A stretch of 64,000 bases of DNA from Diospyros lotus (taxonomy: Eukaryota > Streptophyta > Magnoliopsida > Ericales > Ebenaceae). This document shows, one piece after another, positions 23,613-35,920 of the stretch (position 1 is its first letter; each line of letters begins with the position of its first letter). The position numbers were made by a program, and so were the translations under genes. The stretch is taken from contig NC_068346.1 in assembly GCF_014633365.1 (NCBI RefSeq), positions 18,559,030 to 18,623,029 of the forward strand, given 5' to 3'. Under the pieces are notes generated by a model, which was not told where the DNA came from, did no database searches, and saw nothing but the letters and a program-made list of their open reading frames with translations.

Positions 23613-24671
23613 TGAAAGTAAAGCAAGATTGCTATGGGGCAAGCAACGTAGTTCAAAATTTTTGAACTTTACCCCGATCCCGGCGATTGGATTAACGTCA
23701 AAATTAAATCATTCACATACAAATAAAATAAATCTAACCTTTAGATTTTTGAGTTATTTGCGGATTCGATTCTTCCAAGTGTCTGGCCTCTAACTCGTGA
23801 TACGCGGCACATGTCCGTTGGAAAGGAGAGAGGAATAGGAGTGCTAGCTCATTCTCCTTTTCGCGGTTTGTGTATGGATGGAAAAGAACACCCACGTTTC
23901 AAATCGATGCCAAAAAGAAATGGGGAAGAGTGAACGGAAATCGCTTTTCAACGCTTGAAAAACCACACAAAATAATCACTCTCATATATTTTGGACAACC
24001 CATAAAGGGATATTTGTAACACCCTTTCTCCTAGAACTGCCCGAGAAGAGGTGCTATGGGAAAATAAAATAAAACTAACTGATAAACTGAAATCTGATAT
24101 CATATATGAATATCTCAATCAACTGAAATAAAAACTCTGAGTCAACATAAACTGGAACCATAAACTCTGTCTAAGGGAAAATCCCTCAACTGAAAATTAA
24201 TACTAAACTGACAAACACTATAAACTAAAAAACTTTCAAACATCTTTAATCTTGAGCGACTCCACGTACACATATTAAAGACCACTACTGCTAGGCCCCA
24301 CGTCTGGTACTCCCCCGTTAGAACCTGGAGGGGTGAAGAGTACAAGGTGAGCTACAAAGCTCAACAAGTAATAAACTGGAAAGAATATTGAAGCTGAATC
24401 GAAGAATATTGATACTAATAAATAACTCACTGAACTTGTACTAAATAATTACTATCAATTGCATTCATAAAAGTGTAATGCACATAAATTGTAAACTAAA
24501 TGCAGGTATGCAACTTTGGCTCATAGGCCCACATAATCTGATAAAACATACCTGACTGATTTGAATCTTGTAAACAGAAAAAAACTATAAGCACATACTG
24601 TGGGCAATAAGCCCCTAGCCCCCAGGTGGGCAACTCATAAACTGAGCTGAAACTGAAACTAATGGGATCCC

Positions 24672-27600
24672 TGTAATGCTCCGCTACCACTTACGGGTGT
24701 TACTCGTGAACAATTACCCGAATTGTCCACCTGCCCGGTGATAGAGCGCATATTTTCATATTATTTACCCCTCATATTTAGTCTTTTTGCACGTTAGTTG
24801 TGTCATTTTATTCATCTTGATTTTGTTTTATTTTATTTTATAGGAATTGAGCTTCACACTATTTTATTTTATTTTGGACAAATTTGGGCTTCCTGGGTCA
24901 AGAGGAATTTTGATGGCAAGAAGGGAAACAAGGGGATTGGAGACAAAGAAGCAAAAGTGTGCTGACAAATTTGACCTTCTGTGCTTCTTTCAAATTTTTG
25001 GCCAAGTTATAATCCCAGAACGTGAATGATGTCTTCAGAGATATTGTAGAGGACTTCTTGGGATTTCTGTAATGGTATGGTTTTGTCCAAATCCGAGTTC
25101 GTTTGGGCCTCCAAACATCACTTCCAATTTGGGGCCGAAAAGTTGAGTCAAATTAAGAAAGCTGCACAGACGCTGAATCTTTAAAAGGCCATAACTTGGG
25201 CGTCCGATATCCAAATCAAGTGATTAAAAATCCCAAATTCATATAATCTTCCTGATCTACAATTTTTATGAAGGGGCCGAAGCCCAGAATGCACGTTATC
25301 CTATTCGAAATCAGCTGTGAAGTTTCGGTAACCTAGGGTTTCCTACCTAAGCTCTATTTAAGCACATTAAAAGGCCATTAGGGGAGGATTATTCTTTTCT
25401 CACGTGAACAGTAGCCAATTTTCCTTTTCTCCATTGTTCTTGTCAAGATGGAAGGCTAAGGATTTTGTAACCGGTTGCATGCCATACTCCTTATCCGGTT
25501 TGAATCTTTGGACGTTTTTGTATATCTGTTTTCATCTTTAATCTTATGATTTTGTTTCTTTGCTTCTTCTCAAGTGTGTATGTATTTTATGCGATCGTAT
25601 GAATGCATGCATGATGTTTGGGCAGATTTGACTAATAGGCTCGATTGGGGTATTGGTTTGCAAGAAATAACATAAACTTAGTGGGCGATTGTTCATGTCG
25701 GTTTCAGATCTGTGTGCTAAAAAAATTGAAACTTGTATATTGATTAAGAAGATCTTCTGTGATTTTTATATTCGTTTCGATTTAGTCTTTGACGATTGTC
25801 AAGCATTTTTTTTAGATCTGGGGATTAAAGATAAATAGGTTCTTTATATGGTAGATGATGATACCCGGGTAGGAAGGAAAGGTTGCAACTGGTTGCATCT
25901 CGGTTTACTGTGTTCTTGTTTATTTTGTTTTCTGTTTTTCATCAACCCCCCCCCCCCCGTTTAGTCTTGTTTTGACAGATCCGTTTGAGGTTCGTTAGGA
26001 GACGACTTTGGGTTGCACCCTTATTGCAAATCCAAATCATTATTCATCTAATCTATCGGTATTCGACAGCCTGACCACCCGGCCTTTGGTGAAGAGTGGA
26101 CTATGTTTCAAGACGAAACGCTTTAGGTGGAAACTAGGCTCGTCTTTCCCTTCCCTCAACCCCAGGATTCACTAGCAGAATTGGGCTTCAACCACACCGC
26201 ATTTGGTTGAAAGAAAACTCATGAAGATGCCCAACCGCTATTTTCTTATTTACATTTAATTCTTTTTCCATCCAAGAATTTTACTGGGCTTCGAAAACTC
26301 ACCATTTAAATCAATCCATTGCTCGATTAACAATTTTGGAGGAAAAACTCAAATTTTCATTTTTTCCAAAATTTCGGCATTTTCTCCAAAAATGCCTGAA
26401 AAATCCCTTTATTTTGAAAATTCCTCTGGGGCCCAAAAATCAATTTAGAATTGCCCCTTAATTCCCCAAAATTCCAAATTTTAAAAAAAAAATTCAGAGG
26501 CGGAGCCTGCTGGCATGCTCGGGCCCTGGGGGCTGGCCGCGGTCCCGCGCGCCCGCCTGCGTGCACACCCGCACGCGGGGCAGCCCATTTGGCCCTGCCC
26601 GCGCAGGGGGTTACTACCACCTGCTGCACTTCCAATTTTTTTTTTTTTTTTTTTTTCTCTTGGGCCTTCCTAACCCAAACTTTCCAAAATTTACATTAAT
26701 TAAATAAACTTCACTTTCCTTCAATTTTAGCCTTTTTTTCTCCAAAATTAAGGCTTAAACCATGCTCTTGATGCTTCTATAACATACATCAAACACCCAC
26801 TATTTTTCCAACAAACTCATATGATTTAATTTCTTGGTGCTTCTCACAACACACACCAAAATGAGACCTTCACTCAACCTAGGCTTCAACATACCATAAG
26901 CCCATATCTCATTTCAAATTTAAATCAAACACTACAAAAATGAAATACACCCATATCCTTAGGCTTAAAAAAAGCCATTACCAACCAAATGCATTACATT
27001 ACATAAATCAAATGTCACAAAATAGGCTACCCTAAGCCATACAACACACTTGAATCTTCATTTCCATGCCTCCCCATGCCATTCCACTTTGTATTGATTT
27101 TTCCCATGCTTCCACAACCTATATGTGAGGATAAAAACCTCATGAGCTATTAAGCTCAATAAGGGTGCATATGCAAAGTAAATACAAGCATAACAACTCT
27201 ATGTAATGGCAAATGCATGCAAGCATGGTTAGGTTATTCCATCCTCACAACCCAACATAGTTTGAGGCATCAACCTACCACTTCTTTCCCACCCCCATGG
27301 CCATAGGTCTCATGTACAAGTAAAGCATGCAAAGAGATACATAAAAATTTATGCAACCTACTTACAATGCAATGCAAGGCCTCCACCACATGGGGCCATC
27401 CCTTACCTCATTCATGAACCTTTAAATCTTCACTTCAAGAGAGCTTCCATCTTCATTTTCTCCCATCTAAGATGGCATTCAAGCAAGAACTCACTTTCTT
27501 TGCATACAAGAACACTAAATAAAGAAAAGAAGAATGCACTTACTTGATTTCTTTCTCTTTTTCTTCTTCCTTTCCTCTCATCTCTTCTTTCTTTCATTCT

Positions 27601-28628
27601 CTTTACAAATGGCCAAAGGGAGACAAGTCTTCCACACTTGCCATTTTATACTACCCTTTCCCATTTTCAAGAATGGATCTCCATCATTCATTAAAAGCAC
27701 AATCCATGTGCTTAAGGAGAATTAAATCTCCACCATTCATTTTAAATAAACAAGCTTTCTCTCTTGAAGAAAACACAAGAAACCACAATCCATGTGCTCC
27801 TCTCTTGATTAATCTCATCCATTGAATTAATTTGCCTTTTCAAGACTTAAGCACAACCATTGGATCACTTAGAAATTTTCTTTTTATTTTCAATTAATTT
27901 AATGAGACTAATTTCGAACCATCACACTTGAGAGACATAATTAATTTCTTTCCCTTTTAATTTAATGGGATAAATTTCCACCATCACATGAGAGACCACT
28001 TGAAAGACATAAATGCTTTCCTTCTCATTTAAATAAATCCCACAATTTTCAACCATTAATGCGAGACTAATTTCCCATTTTTCTTTGGATTTATTTAATT
28101 CTCCATAATTTCAAGCATTAATGGTGACTAATTTCACATTTTCTTTTTGAATTTTCCTTAATCCATATAATCATGTCTCTCATTAATGCAAGAATGACCA
28201 ATATCATTTCTTTTTGCATTTCTTTAATTTCCTCCATGTGGCATTACCACATTAATTCACCATTTTAGGAAAAATTAATTATTTCTCAAATAATTGCATA
28301 TTCTCCATTTTTCCTATTTTCCATAATTAAATTCCTCTATGGAATTAATTTCCAAAATTTCCAAAATACCCTTTGTGAATTTATTAATCCCATATATCTC
28401 CATATAAATACCAAATTGGGATTTTATTCACTTACACACCTAATTCCTCATAGGAATTATTTTTAATTTATTAAATACCCTTTATTGGACTTCTCTATCC
28501 AAATTATCAAAATACCCTTCTCATGGGCACTCTCAATCTCAAGGATCCATCACCTTCTCAAGGGCACTTTTGAAAGTTTTCTTACTTCATTTCTTATTCT
28601 CTTAACTCCAGTTACATCAGGTGTTACA
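24672..28628 (-). mobile_element. Solo Ty3/gypsy LTR (family B) with TSD ATCCC, interrupted
   Basis: Flanked by ATCCC at 24667-24671 and 28629-28633, restoring the host sequence GGGATCCCCGCGG seen in other family A LTRs. The left end TGTAATGCTCCGC is the reverse of the gypsy-2 LTR end, and the right end is TGTAACACC in reverse, so it lies minus. About 2.6 kb after removing the insertion at 24739-26077, close to the 2.64 kb gypsy-2 5' LTR. A CG-rich island lies at about 26510-26620. The Arg/Ala/Pro-rich ORFs there are not genes. Confidence 0.9.
24739..26077 (+). mobile_element. Solo Tat/Athila-like LTR with TSD CCCGG
   Basis: Starts TGATAGAGCGCATATT, ends GCCTGACCA, flanked by CCCGG at 24734-24738 and 26078-26082. 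Length 1,339 bp. The beginning resembles the LTR at 36757 (a shared ATTTACCCCT-like core), a style known from Tat and Athila gypsy elements; the clade is inference. A 13-base C run is at 25946-25958. Orientation is taken from the resemblance and is tentative. It is the innermost level of the nest. Confidence 0.85.
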
Positions 28629-28984
28629 ATCCCCGCGGATAAGCTGTCTAGTGAGCATAATACAATGCAATGCTCACATAAATGCTGGCACACGATATGT
28701 AGTGCTCCATATAAAGTCATGCTCAATGCTCATACCAAAATGTATGTACATAATCTCACAAAATAATGCTAATCATGTCATAATAAAATAATGCTGAACA
28801 TGATATGATCTTCATCTATATATTGGAATACAAAGATTCTATGAATTATAACTTAGGGTATGGGCATGATTAACTTGTTATATTATGGCATATAAACTCA
28901 TTACTGGAAGTTATTGAATTATTTAACTTAAATTAAAACTTGAATTAAACTATTCTGGAAGTTCAATTAGATTTTTGGAAAAGC

Positions 28985-29690
28985 CATTCGGATATCAGAA
29001 AGGATATCCGGATATGAAGAATGCTCATCCGGATACACTGACGCTCAAATAAGAAGTTATTCGGATATGCTAGGATGTATTTGAATATGAACTAGGACAT
29101 CTGGATATGATTCTGGTCATTCAGATATCTCACTGATGCATTCGAATATAATTGGGGACTATTCGAATGAAAAATTCAACTTTGGAGAGATGCATCCGGA
29201 TACAAAAGGAAGCATCTGGATGTACTAGACCTATCCAGATAAGAGAAAGGGAATCAAGATATGAGCTATCTAGATGTGCAAAGAAACATCCAAATATCAT
29301 ACGCAAGGCATTGGAGCTCATCCGGATATGAATCAATACATCCGGATGTGACTCTTGATAAGCACTGGACTCATCCAGATACGACTTGAGGTGTCTGGAT
29401 TTTTACTCAGAAGCTTTAGAGGACTAATCCGGAAGTGAAATGAGGCATTCAGATATCTCACTAAACACATCCGGATACGACTCAATGTATCCAGATATCA
29501 CTCACAAATTAATACTGGCGTATCTGGATACGAAAACAAAGCATCCGAATATGAATAATGGTTATCCGGATGTCACTCACATAAAACTTTTTAACTCATC
29601 TGGATAGCCTCTAGCTCATCTGGATATTACTCACATAGTCTGAAAAATCCATCCGGATATGAAGGGATGCATCCAGATGTCTGCAACTTA
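28985..29690. repeat. ATCCGGAT array in the second family A LTR
   Basis: Same array as at 589-1420 in a second LTR copy, with fewer exact copies and more ATCTGGAT and ATCCAGAT variants. Sequence between the motifs aligns with the first copy, though a block corresponding to about 1130-1300 is shortened. Confidence 0.8.
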
Positions 29691-32160
29691 TTATTGACGA
29701 ACATGAACGAATACAGAGGCCTTGATCTTGAACAAATCTCATTAAAACTACACCATTCTGAAAGAAATCTTGGAAAATCAAATCCCAATTGATATGAAAC
29801 AACATTAAGGATGATTCAGTGATATATTTAACTGAATCGCTATTAAATCATGCTTGAACTACCATGGAACTTACTGTAAATGCATATATATACGTATCTG
29901 TAAACTGAAACTCAACAAGAATACTTGTTTAATCTGGAAACACTGATATAACCCTGTAAATGAAGGATTTACATGAAGGATACTTGCCTAATAGAACTCT
30001 TTGATCGAACCCTGAAGCGATCCTGAAGACTCTAGCAAGCTTCTGCTATCTCTTGGCCTTTCTGTTATTCACACGGCGTGAAGAAAAGCTAAGCTAATGA
30101 ACTCTATATATAAACATAAAGCCCTAGATCACATTTCTTCTACAATTTGGATTCCTTCTCCAAATCTAACTAAGAGACTCTCAATCAAATCCATCTCATA
30201 CATGGATTCTCATTCTTCTTTAAATACATAATCTCACTTAATTAATAATAATACAAAAATTATTATTAAAACTCTCAAATAATAATAAAACTCCAAAATT
30301 ACCTTCATGCCCTTGCATTTAATTTCCACAAAATAAATGCCATTTAAATGCTATTTAAATACTATTCTCTCAATTAAAAATCTAAATTGCCACCTTGGCA
30401 AATTCCTTTAACTCCAACATTAAAAAGAAATAAATGCTATTCTTTTCCTTCAAAATCTCTAAATTCTCATATTAAATAATTAATTGACAAAATCTCTTAA
30501 TCAAATACTTCAGCAATTAATTAAATAATTCTTCAATAAATACTGGGCCCTCTAATGGGTCGTTACAATATTTATAAGGAGCTCTAGGGTTTCTTAAACC
30601 CTACTGGATATGGGCCGGCCCATTTAATTTAGTCCAATTAGGAACTTAATTAAATGGGTTTATTCTAATCCAACTAGAAACTTAATTAAGCGGGCCAAAT
30701 CTAATTATAAGTTTAAATAAAATATTTGACCCAAATCTAATTCAAGTCCAAATATAATATTTAATTTAATATTTTCTCCAAATCTAATTTAGTCCAAATA
30801 TAATATTTAATATTTAATATTTAGCCCAAATCCAATTTAGTACAAATATAATATTTAATTTAATATTTGGCCCAAATCCAATTTAGTCCAAATATTAACT
30901 TAAGCCCAAATATATTTTATTTCCTATTTGCCACTCTAACAAATAGAAAATTTATTAAATTAGAAACTCCTTCCTAATTTAATCAATTGTCATTTTAGGA
31001 AACTCTTTCCATTATGACGACCCCTCGTCATATCGACGTCATTACGTCATTGTGTTCTTTTTTCGCGAGAACCTACGACAGCACAACTTTTTGCCGAAGT
31101 GTCCCACTTAACCATACATCTGCTCTCCTAGTTTAAGCCAGGGACCGTGCTTATTGCATATGACTCATTAGGCTTCTGAATATATTGGTAATGTGTTGGT
31201 ACAAACACATAAGACAAGATTGGCCTCTAGCAAGACATCATGCCTACCCAATTATTCAGAAGGATTCATAATCCGCAAATAACCTTTCACAAGCATGGTT
31301 ACCATATAATTCGATCCTCTCGTCAATGTATCTTATGTAATCTCAAGTATGGCGATGTGTTGCTTGATTATGATCACATGAGTTTTTCTTCGGTCATCTG
31401 GATATCTTCACTTAATAGAAAGTGAATTAAGGGATTAACAAGTCCCATCTTGGTTATAGATTTCACCATGGCCATGGATTTAAAGTGAATATCCACCGAA
31501 GGTGCCTTAGATACATCATCCTCTATCAAGGGATTGACGAGTCTCATCTTGGTTATACACCCATCTCCATAAGTCTCACGATATGCCCAAGGATCGCCCA
31601 CGTGCAGCCTTTATCTAGGCCCATCGAAATGATGTCAAAGCATATCGATCTTCTTATGAGATGACTGTGACAATCTTAGGTCCAAGGATTAGTTACACCC
31701 ATCTCGAATGAGAATTCCATCAACATATAACCAAAATGGATTCTCATAGCGAGTCATGTCAAGTGATACGTTCTCCAACATTGGTTACCTATGTACTTGT
31801 TTAGGCATCCCTATGCCTATGGGTGTGATACCCCCATTACTATCACATAGCAAAAACATAACACATACAAGTCTTACTGCAATTGTCAATATCCATTCTT
31901 GACATTGCTACGACTTGAGACGTATAATGATGTCTAGAAACTGTGATGCATTATCTCACATCTTTACAGATTAATCACAGTATACATCATATGGACTTCT
32001 ATCTAGATTCATTCGGTCATTACAATAATAACAAGAAACTAATAGAATGACTTTTTTATGAGATTGAATAACTCCTTATTCAATAATAAATATGATTGCA
32101 ATTATCAATGTGTAACATGCCTAATCTGATTTGGTCTAGAGCACCTACACTAACATGGTG

Positions 32161-32352
32161 GATCCCCCTGAGAGAATTATTCCCATAGGTTGTAAGTGAA
32201 TCTATAAAAGGAAGATTGATGCTGATAGGAAGGTGCAAACCTTCAAAGCGTGACTGGTGGCGAAAGGGTATCCCCAACGCCAAGGTGTGGATTATGAGGA
32301 TACATTCTTTTCAATTGTTATGCTTAAGTCCATCAGGTGATGCTAGCCATTG
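32161..32352 (+). pseudogene. Copia-2 reverse transcriptase, N-terminal piece
   Basis: After the TSD the sequence reads DPPERIIPIGCK, a stop, IYKRKIDADRKVQTFKA, then LVAKGYPQRQGVDYEDTF and MLKSI. It matches the copia-1 RT at 6792-7064. It is cut at 32353 by the family A LTR and continues at 34618 with THYDYKIWKMDVK. Confidence 0.85.
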
Positions 32353-34612
32353 TGTAACGACCCATCCTAGATTAGCAATTTATTTCAGTGATTAATTAAT
32401 GCAATTAGTTAATTTTTAGTTGAATACATATTTGCCAATTAATTAATTAATTTGGCAATAGAGATTTTTAATTGAAAAATAGTGATAAATAGAATTAATT
32501 CCTTTATTTTTAAAGAGAATTAAGAGTAAGGGCTTGTTTGGCTTTTTAGCATTAGTTATTTTATATTATTGCTTAATTATATAATTAAGTGATATATATA
32601 TATATATATGGGATTTAATTAAATCCAAATATAAGATAATTTAAATAATAATCTCCTAAATAGGTTAGGAGAAGGTTTTAAATAAAGTCTAGTGGGCCTA
32701 GGATTAATTAAACCTATTTTAGCCCATTAGGTTTTATTGTTATTAGTATATATATATATATGCATAGCATGTAATTGGCCAAAAAGAAATTCTTCTTCAA
32801 ATCTTGGCCGTGAGCAGCGCTTAGAAGATCTAGCAGCAATCAAGAAGTTCTTTTCTCCAATTTTTATCAGTTAAATCAGAGCATCTAGAGGCAAGTTCTT
32901 CCATTCCATTCTCAAGCTTTCTTCATTCAATATAGATATATATATATATACATATATACGCACAATTCATGCTTCATAGCATTCCAGGAAATTTCATATT
33001 TTAGTTCCAGTTTTTATCATGTTTTTGTATTATAAATCAGTTCTTATGTGATCTTGGATTAATAGCAAACTATTGTTTCGATTCCTTTTAATGAGAAAGC
33101 AAAGAAAACAGAATTTATATTTATATATATATATGCATACAGTGGCAGAAAACCAGATTTTTCAATTGAGTTGAATCATCGATTCTTCGAGTTTTGATCT
33201 ATTTATTTGCTATAATAATGATTCTTGCTTCATTGGGACTTGTTTTTCCCGAGATTTCTTCGAATGGTGATGTTTAGAATAAAAAAAATAATAAATTCCA
33301 GCATCCGGATACTCTATTAGTATCAGTTTCGATTTCTGGCGATTCCTTTCACGATTTCGAGTTTATTTCACTTTTTTCAGAACGTTTTTGTTCTCTTGTA
33401 GGCCAATTTTAACCTTTATGGAGCCAGAATCTTGGAAAACGCAAAACATAAAAGTTGTAGGTCTTCCTCTTGGATTTCCATAGAAATTTGAATCAGCTCA
33501 ATCAGAGTTTAGACGAGAGAGTTATGGCCAAGATACCAAAGAGTATCAAATCTGTCCAGAATTTCGTATTTTCGGATACCCCTCAGCAGAACTTCAAAAT
33601 TAAATTCCAACAAGTTAAAATTCTTTTATTTTCAATAAAAACAGTGTATCTCTTCCCTTTATTGAAAATAATATTAGTATAAATTAAAATAAATTATGTT
33701 TCAACATAATTTATAAAATCATGTATTTTTAAAATACATCAAGTATCAGTTTGGCAACAGTTATTTCATGACTAGTATTTAAAATGTCATGATCAGCATT
33801 TATTTGTGAGTTATGTGCATACATCCTTGTATGAACATTCAACATGAGTTTATATGGAGCACTACATATTGTGTGCCAGCATCTTGATGTGCATAGCATT
33901 GCATGTTGCGCGCCAGGCGGCTTTGTCCGCGGGGATCCCACCAGTTTGCTCGCCTGTGGTCGACCAAGGAGCTAGGGGTATATTTTACCCACAGTATATG
34001 CTTACAGTTTTTTTTCTGTTTGCAGGTTCAGATTAGTCAGGTATGTGTTATCAGTTTATGTGGGCCTTCGGCCAAAATTGCATAACTGCATTTTATTTTA
34101 GTTTATGTGCATTACATGTTTATGAATGCAACCAGTTATATCAGATTTATTTATCAGTATCAGTTCAGCAAGTATTTCAGTTATTTCAGTATCGATATTC
34201 TTCGATTCAGCTTCAGTATTTCTTTCCAGCTTTATACTTGCTGAGCTTTGTAGCTCACATTGTACTCTTCACCATTCCAGGTATTACCGGGGGAGTACCA
34301 GAGGTGGGGCCTAGCAGCAGTGGATTATAGTGTGTGTGTACGTGGAGCTACTCAAGATCAAAGATGTCTGGGAGAGTCAGATAGTAGTTAGATTTATTTT
34401 CTATTTTAGTGAGGGTTTTTCCTCTCATTAGAAATTTATTTCTCGGAGTTTTATTTTCAGTAATATTATATCAGAGATTTATTTTCCACATTTGAGATAT
34501 TCTTATGGTATCAGAGTTTCAGTTCATATAGTATGAGCCAGGTTTATTTTATAGTACAGTATTGTTCCAGTAGCACCTCTTCTCGAGTAGCTCTAGGAGA
34601 GGGGGTGTTACA
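32353..34612 (+). mobile_element. Solo Ty3/gypsy LTR (family A), plus orientation
   Basis: Starts TGTAACGACCC and ends GGGGTGTTACA, flanked by CATTG (32348-32352) and CGTTG (34613-34617), one mismatch. The 3' third (about 33730-34612) is the reverse complement of the corresponding part of 24015-30567. The central part differs: only a single ATCCGGAT (near 33303) is present instead of an array. Runs of TATA are at 32590, 32745, 32935 and 33125. Length 2,260 bp, no interior. Confidence 0.88.
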
Positions 34613-34617
34613 CGTTG

Positions 34618-35880
34618 CAACGCATTATGATTATAAGATTTGGAAGATGGATGTTAAGACATCATTCCTGAATGGTTATCCTAAGGAAGATATATTCATA
34701 GAACAACTGCAAGGATTCGAGTCAACTGATCCTAATCAAGTTTTCTAGTTGAAGAATCCATTATGGTCTTAAGCAAGCATTGCGCTCTTGGAATATCTAT
34801 TTTGATTTTGAAATCAAGGAATTTGGTTTCATAAAGAATCTGGATGAGCCTTGCATATACAAAAAGGTAAGTGGGAGTGCGAGAGCCTATCTTATCTTGT
34901 ATGTTGATGGCATCCTCCTTATGGAGAATGATGTTGGCATGTTGATGTCAACTAAGGTATGGTTATCCAGGTAATTCTCCATTAAAGATTTGGAGATATG
35001 ACCTTCATCTTGGGAATTCGCATCTATAGAGCTAGAGCAAAGAGATGGATAGGTCTCTTCCGAAGCCAATACATAGATAAGATACTAAAGAAGTTTAGCT
35101 TGGAGAAGTCCAAGAAAGGGTTAATACCTATTTGGCATGGAGTTCCACTCTCTAGAAGAATGTCTCGACAGACTCTGGAAGAGAGGAAACACATGGAGAA
35201 AGTCCCTTATGCTTCGATGGTAGGGAGCCTCATGTATGTTATGCTATGTACAAGGCCTGATATCGCCTATGTGATAAGCGTCACCAGCAGATATCAGTCT
35301 AACCCAGGTGATGAGCACTAGGTGGCCGTGAAACATATCATAAAGTACCTATGAAGGACTAGGGATATGGTCTTGACCTATGGAGGAGGTGATCTTCGTG
35401 TAGACGGGTTCACAGATTCAGACTTTCACTCTAACGTGGATGATAGGAAATCCATATCTAGGTTTTTTTTTGTCTTGAATGGTGGAACAATTAGCTAAAA
35501 ATGTTCCAAGCATGATATAACTGCAAATTCCACTACGAAGGCGAAATATGTGGTAGCATGTGATGCAATCAATGAGGCTATTTGGATGAAGAAGTTCATT
35601 TCTAAATTGGGTGTGGTTTCTATTGAGTTGCTTATACCTTTGTATTGCGACAACAATGGGGCCATTGCACTGGCTAAAGAACCCAGGTCTCACCAAAAGT
35701 CCAAGCACATTAAACCCCGTTTCCACCTGATCTGAGAGATTGTAGAACGTGGCGATGTGCAACTGTAGAAGGTGGCATCTTTGGAGAATGTTGCCAACCT
35801 ACTGACTAAGGCTTTAACACAAGCTCAACTGGATCACCATCTTCAGTAGATGGGTATTGGATACCATGCGGCGATTCGTT
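34618..35880 (+). pseudogene. Copia-2 reverse transcriptase and RNase H, inactive
   Basis: Continues the RT with MDVKTSFLNGYPKEDIFIEQ. The catalytic box is YVDG (34900-34911): the second Asp of YVDD is Gly. RT C-terminus LGIRIYRARAKRWIGLFRS and CTRPDIAYVISVTSRYQSN follow at 34998-35321. RNase H keeps FTDSDFHS and YCDNNGAIAL but reads TTKAKY where TTEAEY is expected, so the catalytic Glu is Lys. At least six stops interrupt the frame. Ends before a polypurine tract at about 35908. Confidence 0.85.
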
Positions 35881-35907
35881 AGTTGTAGTTTGTAAATTAG
35901 CATCAGT

Positions 35908-35920
35908 GTAAGTAGGAGTT
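35908..35920 (+). other. Polypurine tract of copia-2
   Basis: GTAAGTAGGAGTT immediately precedes an LTR start TGATAGTGATAGTGCCC and lies about 30 bp after the RNase H region. Confidence 0.65.

Larger units (their letters stand above)
24015..30567 (-). mobile_element. Solo Ty3/gypsy LTR (family A) with TSD ATATT, interrupted
   Basis: Ends TGTAACACCC and GGGTCGTTACA, with ATATT at 24010-24014 and 30568-30572. Without the nested 24672-28628 insertion it is about 2.59 kb. It matches the gypsy-1 3' LTR throughout, including the ATCCGGAT array (about 28990-29690). Orientation is minus by comparison with gypsy-1. There is no internal region. Confidence 0.9.
23613..32155 (-). mobile_element. Solo copia LTR (family D) holding four-deep nested insertions
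   Basis: The plus strand begins TGAAAGTAAAGC and ends CACTAACA, so minus-strand reading starts TGTTAGTGTAGG. Flanks are TAGTG (23608-23612) and TGGTG (32156-32160), one mismatch. Removing the gypsy LTR at 24015-30567 leaves about 1,985 bp, which aligns with the LTR at 39576-41423 on both sides of the break. The minus-strand TATAAATA box lies at the very point of the inner insertion. Confidence 0.85.

Noticed and set aside
25946..25958. Poly-C run as a functional signal
   Set aside because: A simple homopolymer; a similar run at 7792 is in integrase. Length may also be a sequencing artefact.
24739..26077. Full retrotransposon
   Set aside because: Only 1.34 kb lies between perfect TSDs, without a second LTR copy or coding motif, so it is a solo LTR.
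26357..26699. ORFs over the CG-rich island of the 24672 LTR
   Set aside because: Both strands are open because of base composition; there is no relation to known proteins.
32590..33140. Repeated TATATA runs as multiple promoters
   Set aside because: Short (TA)n microsatellites; none is shown to be a start site.
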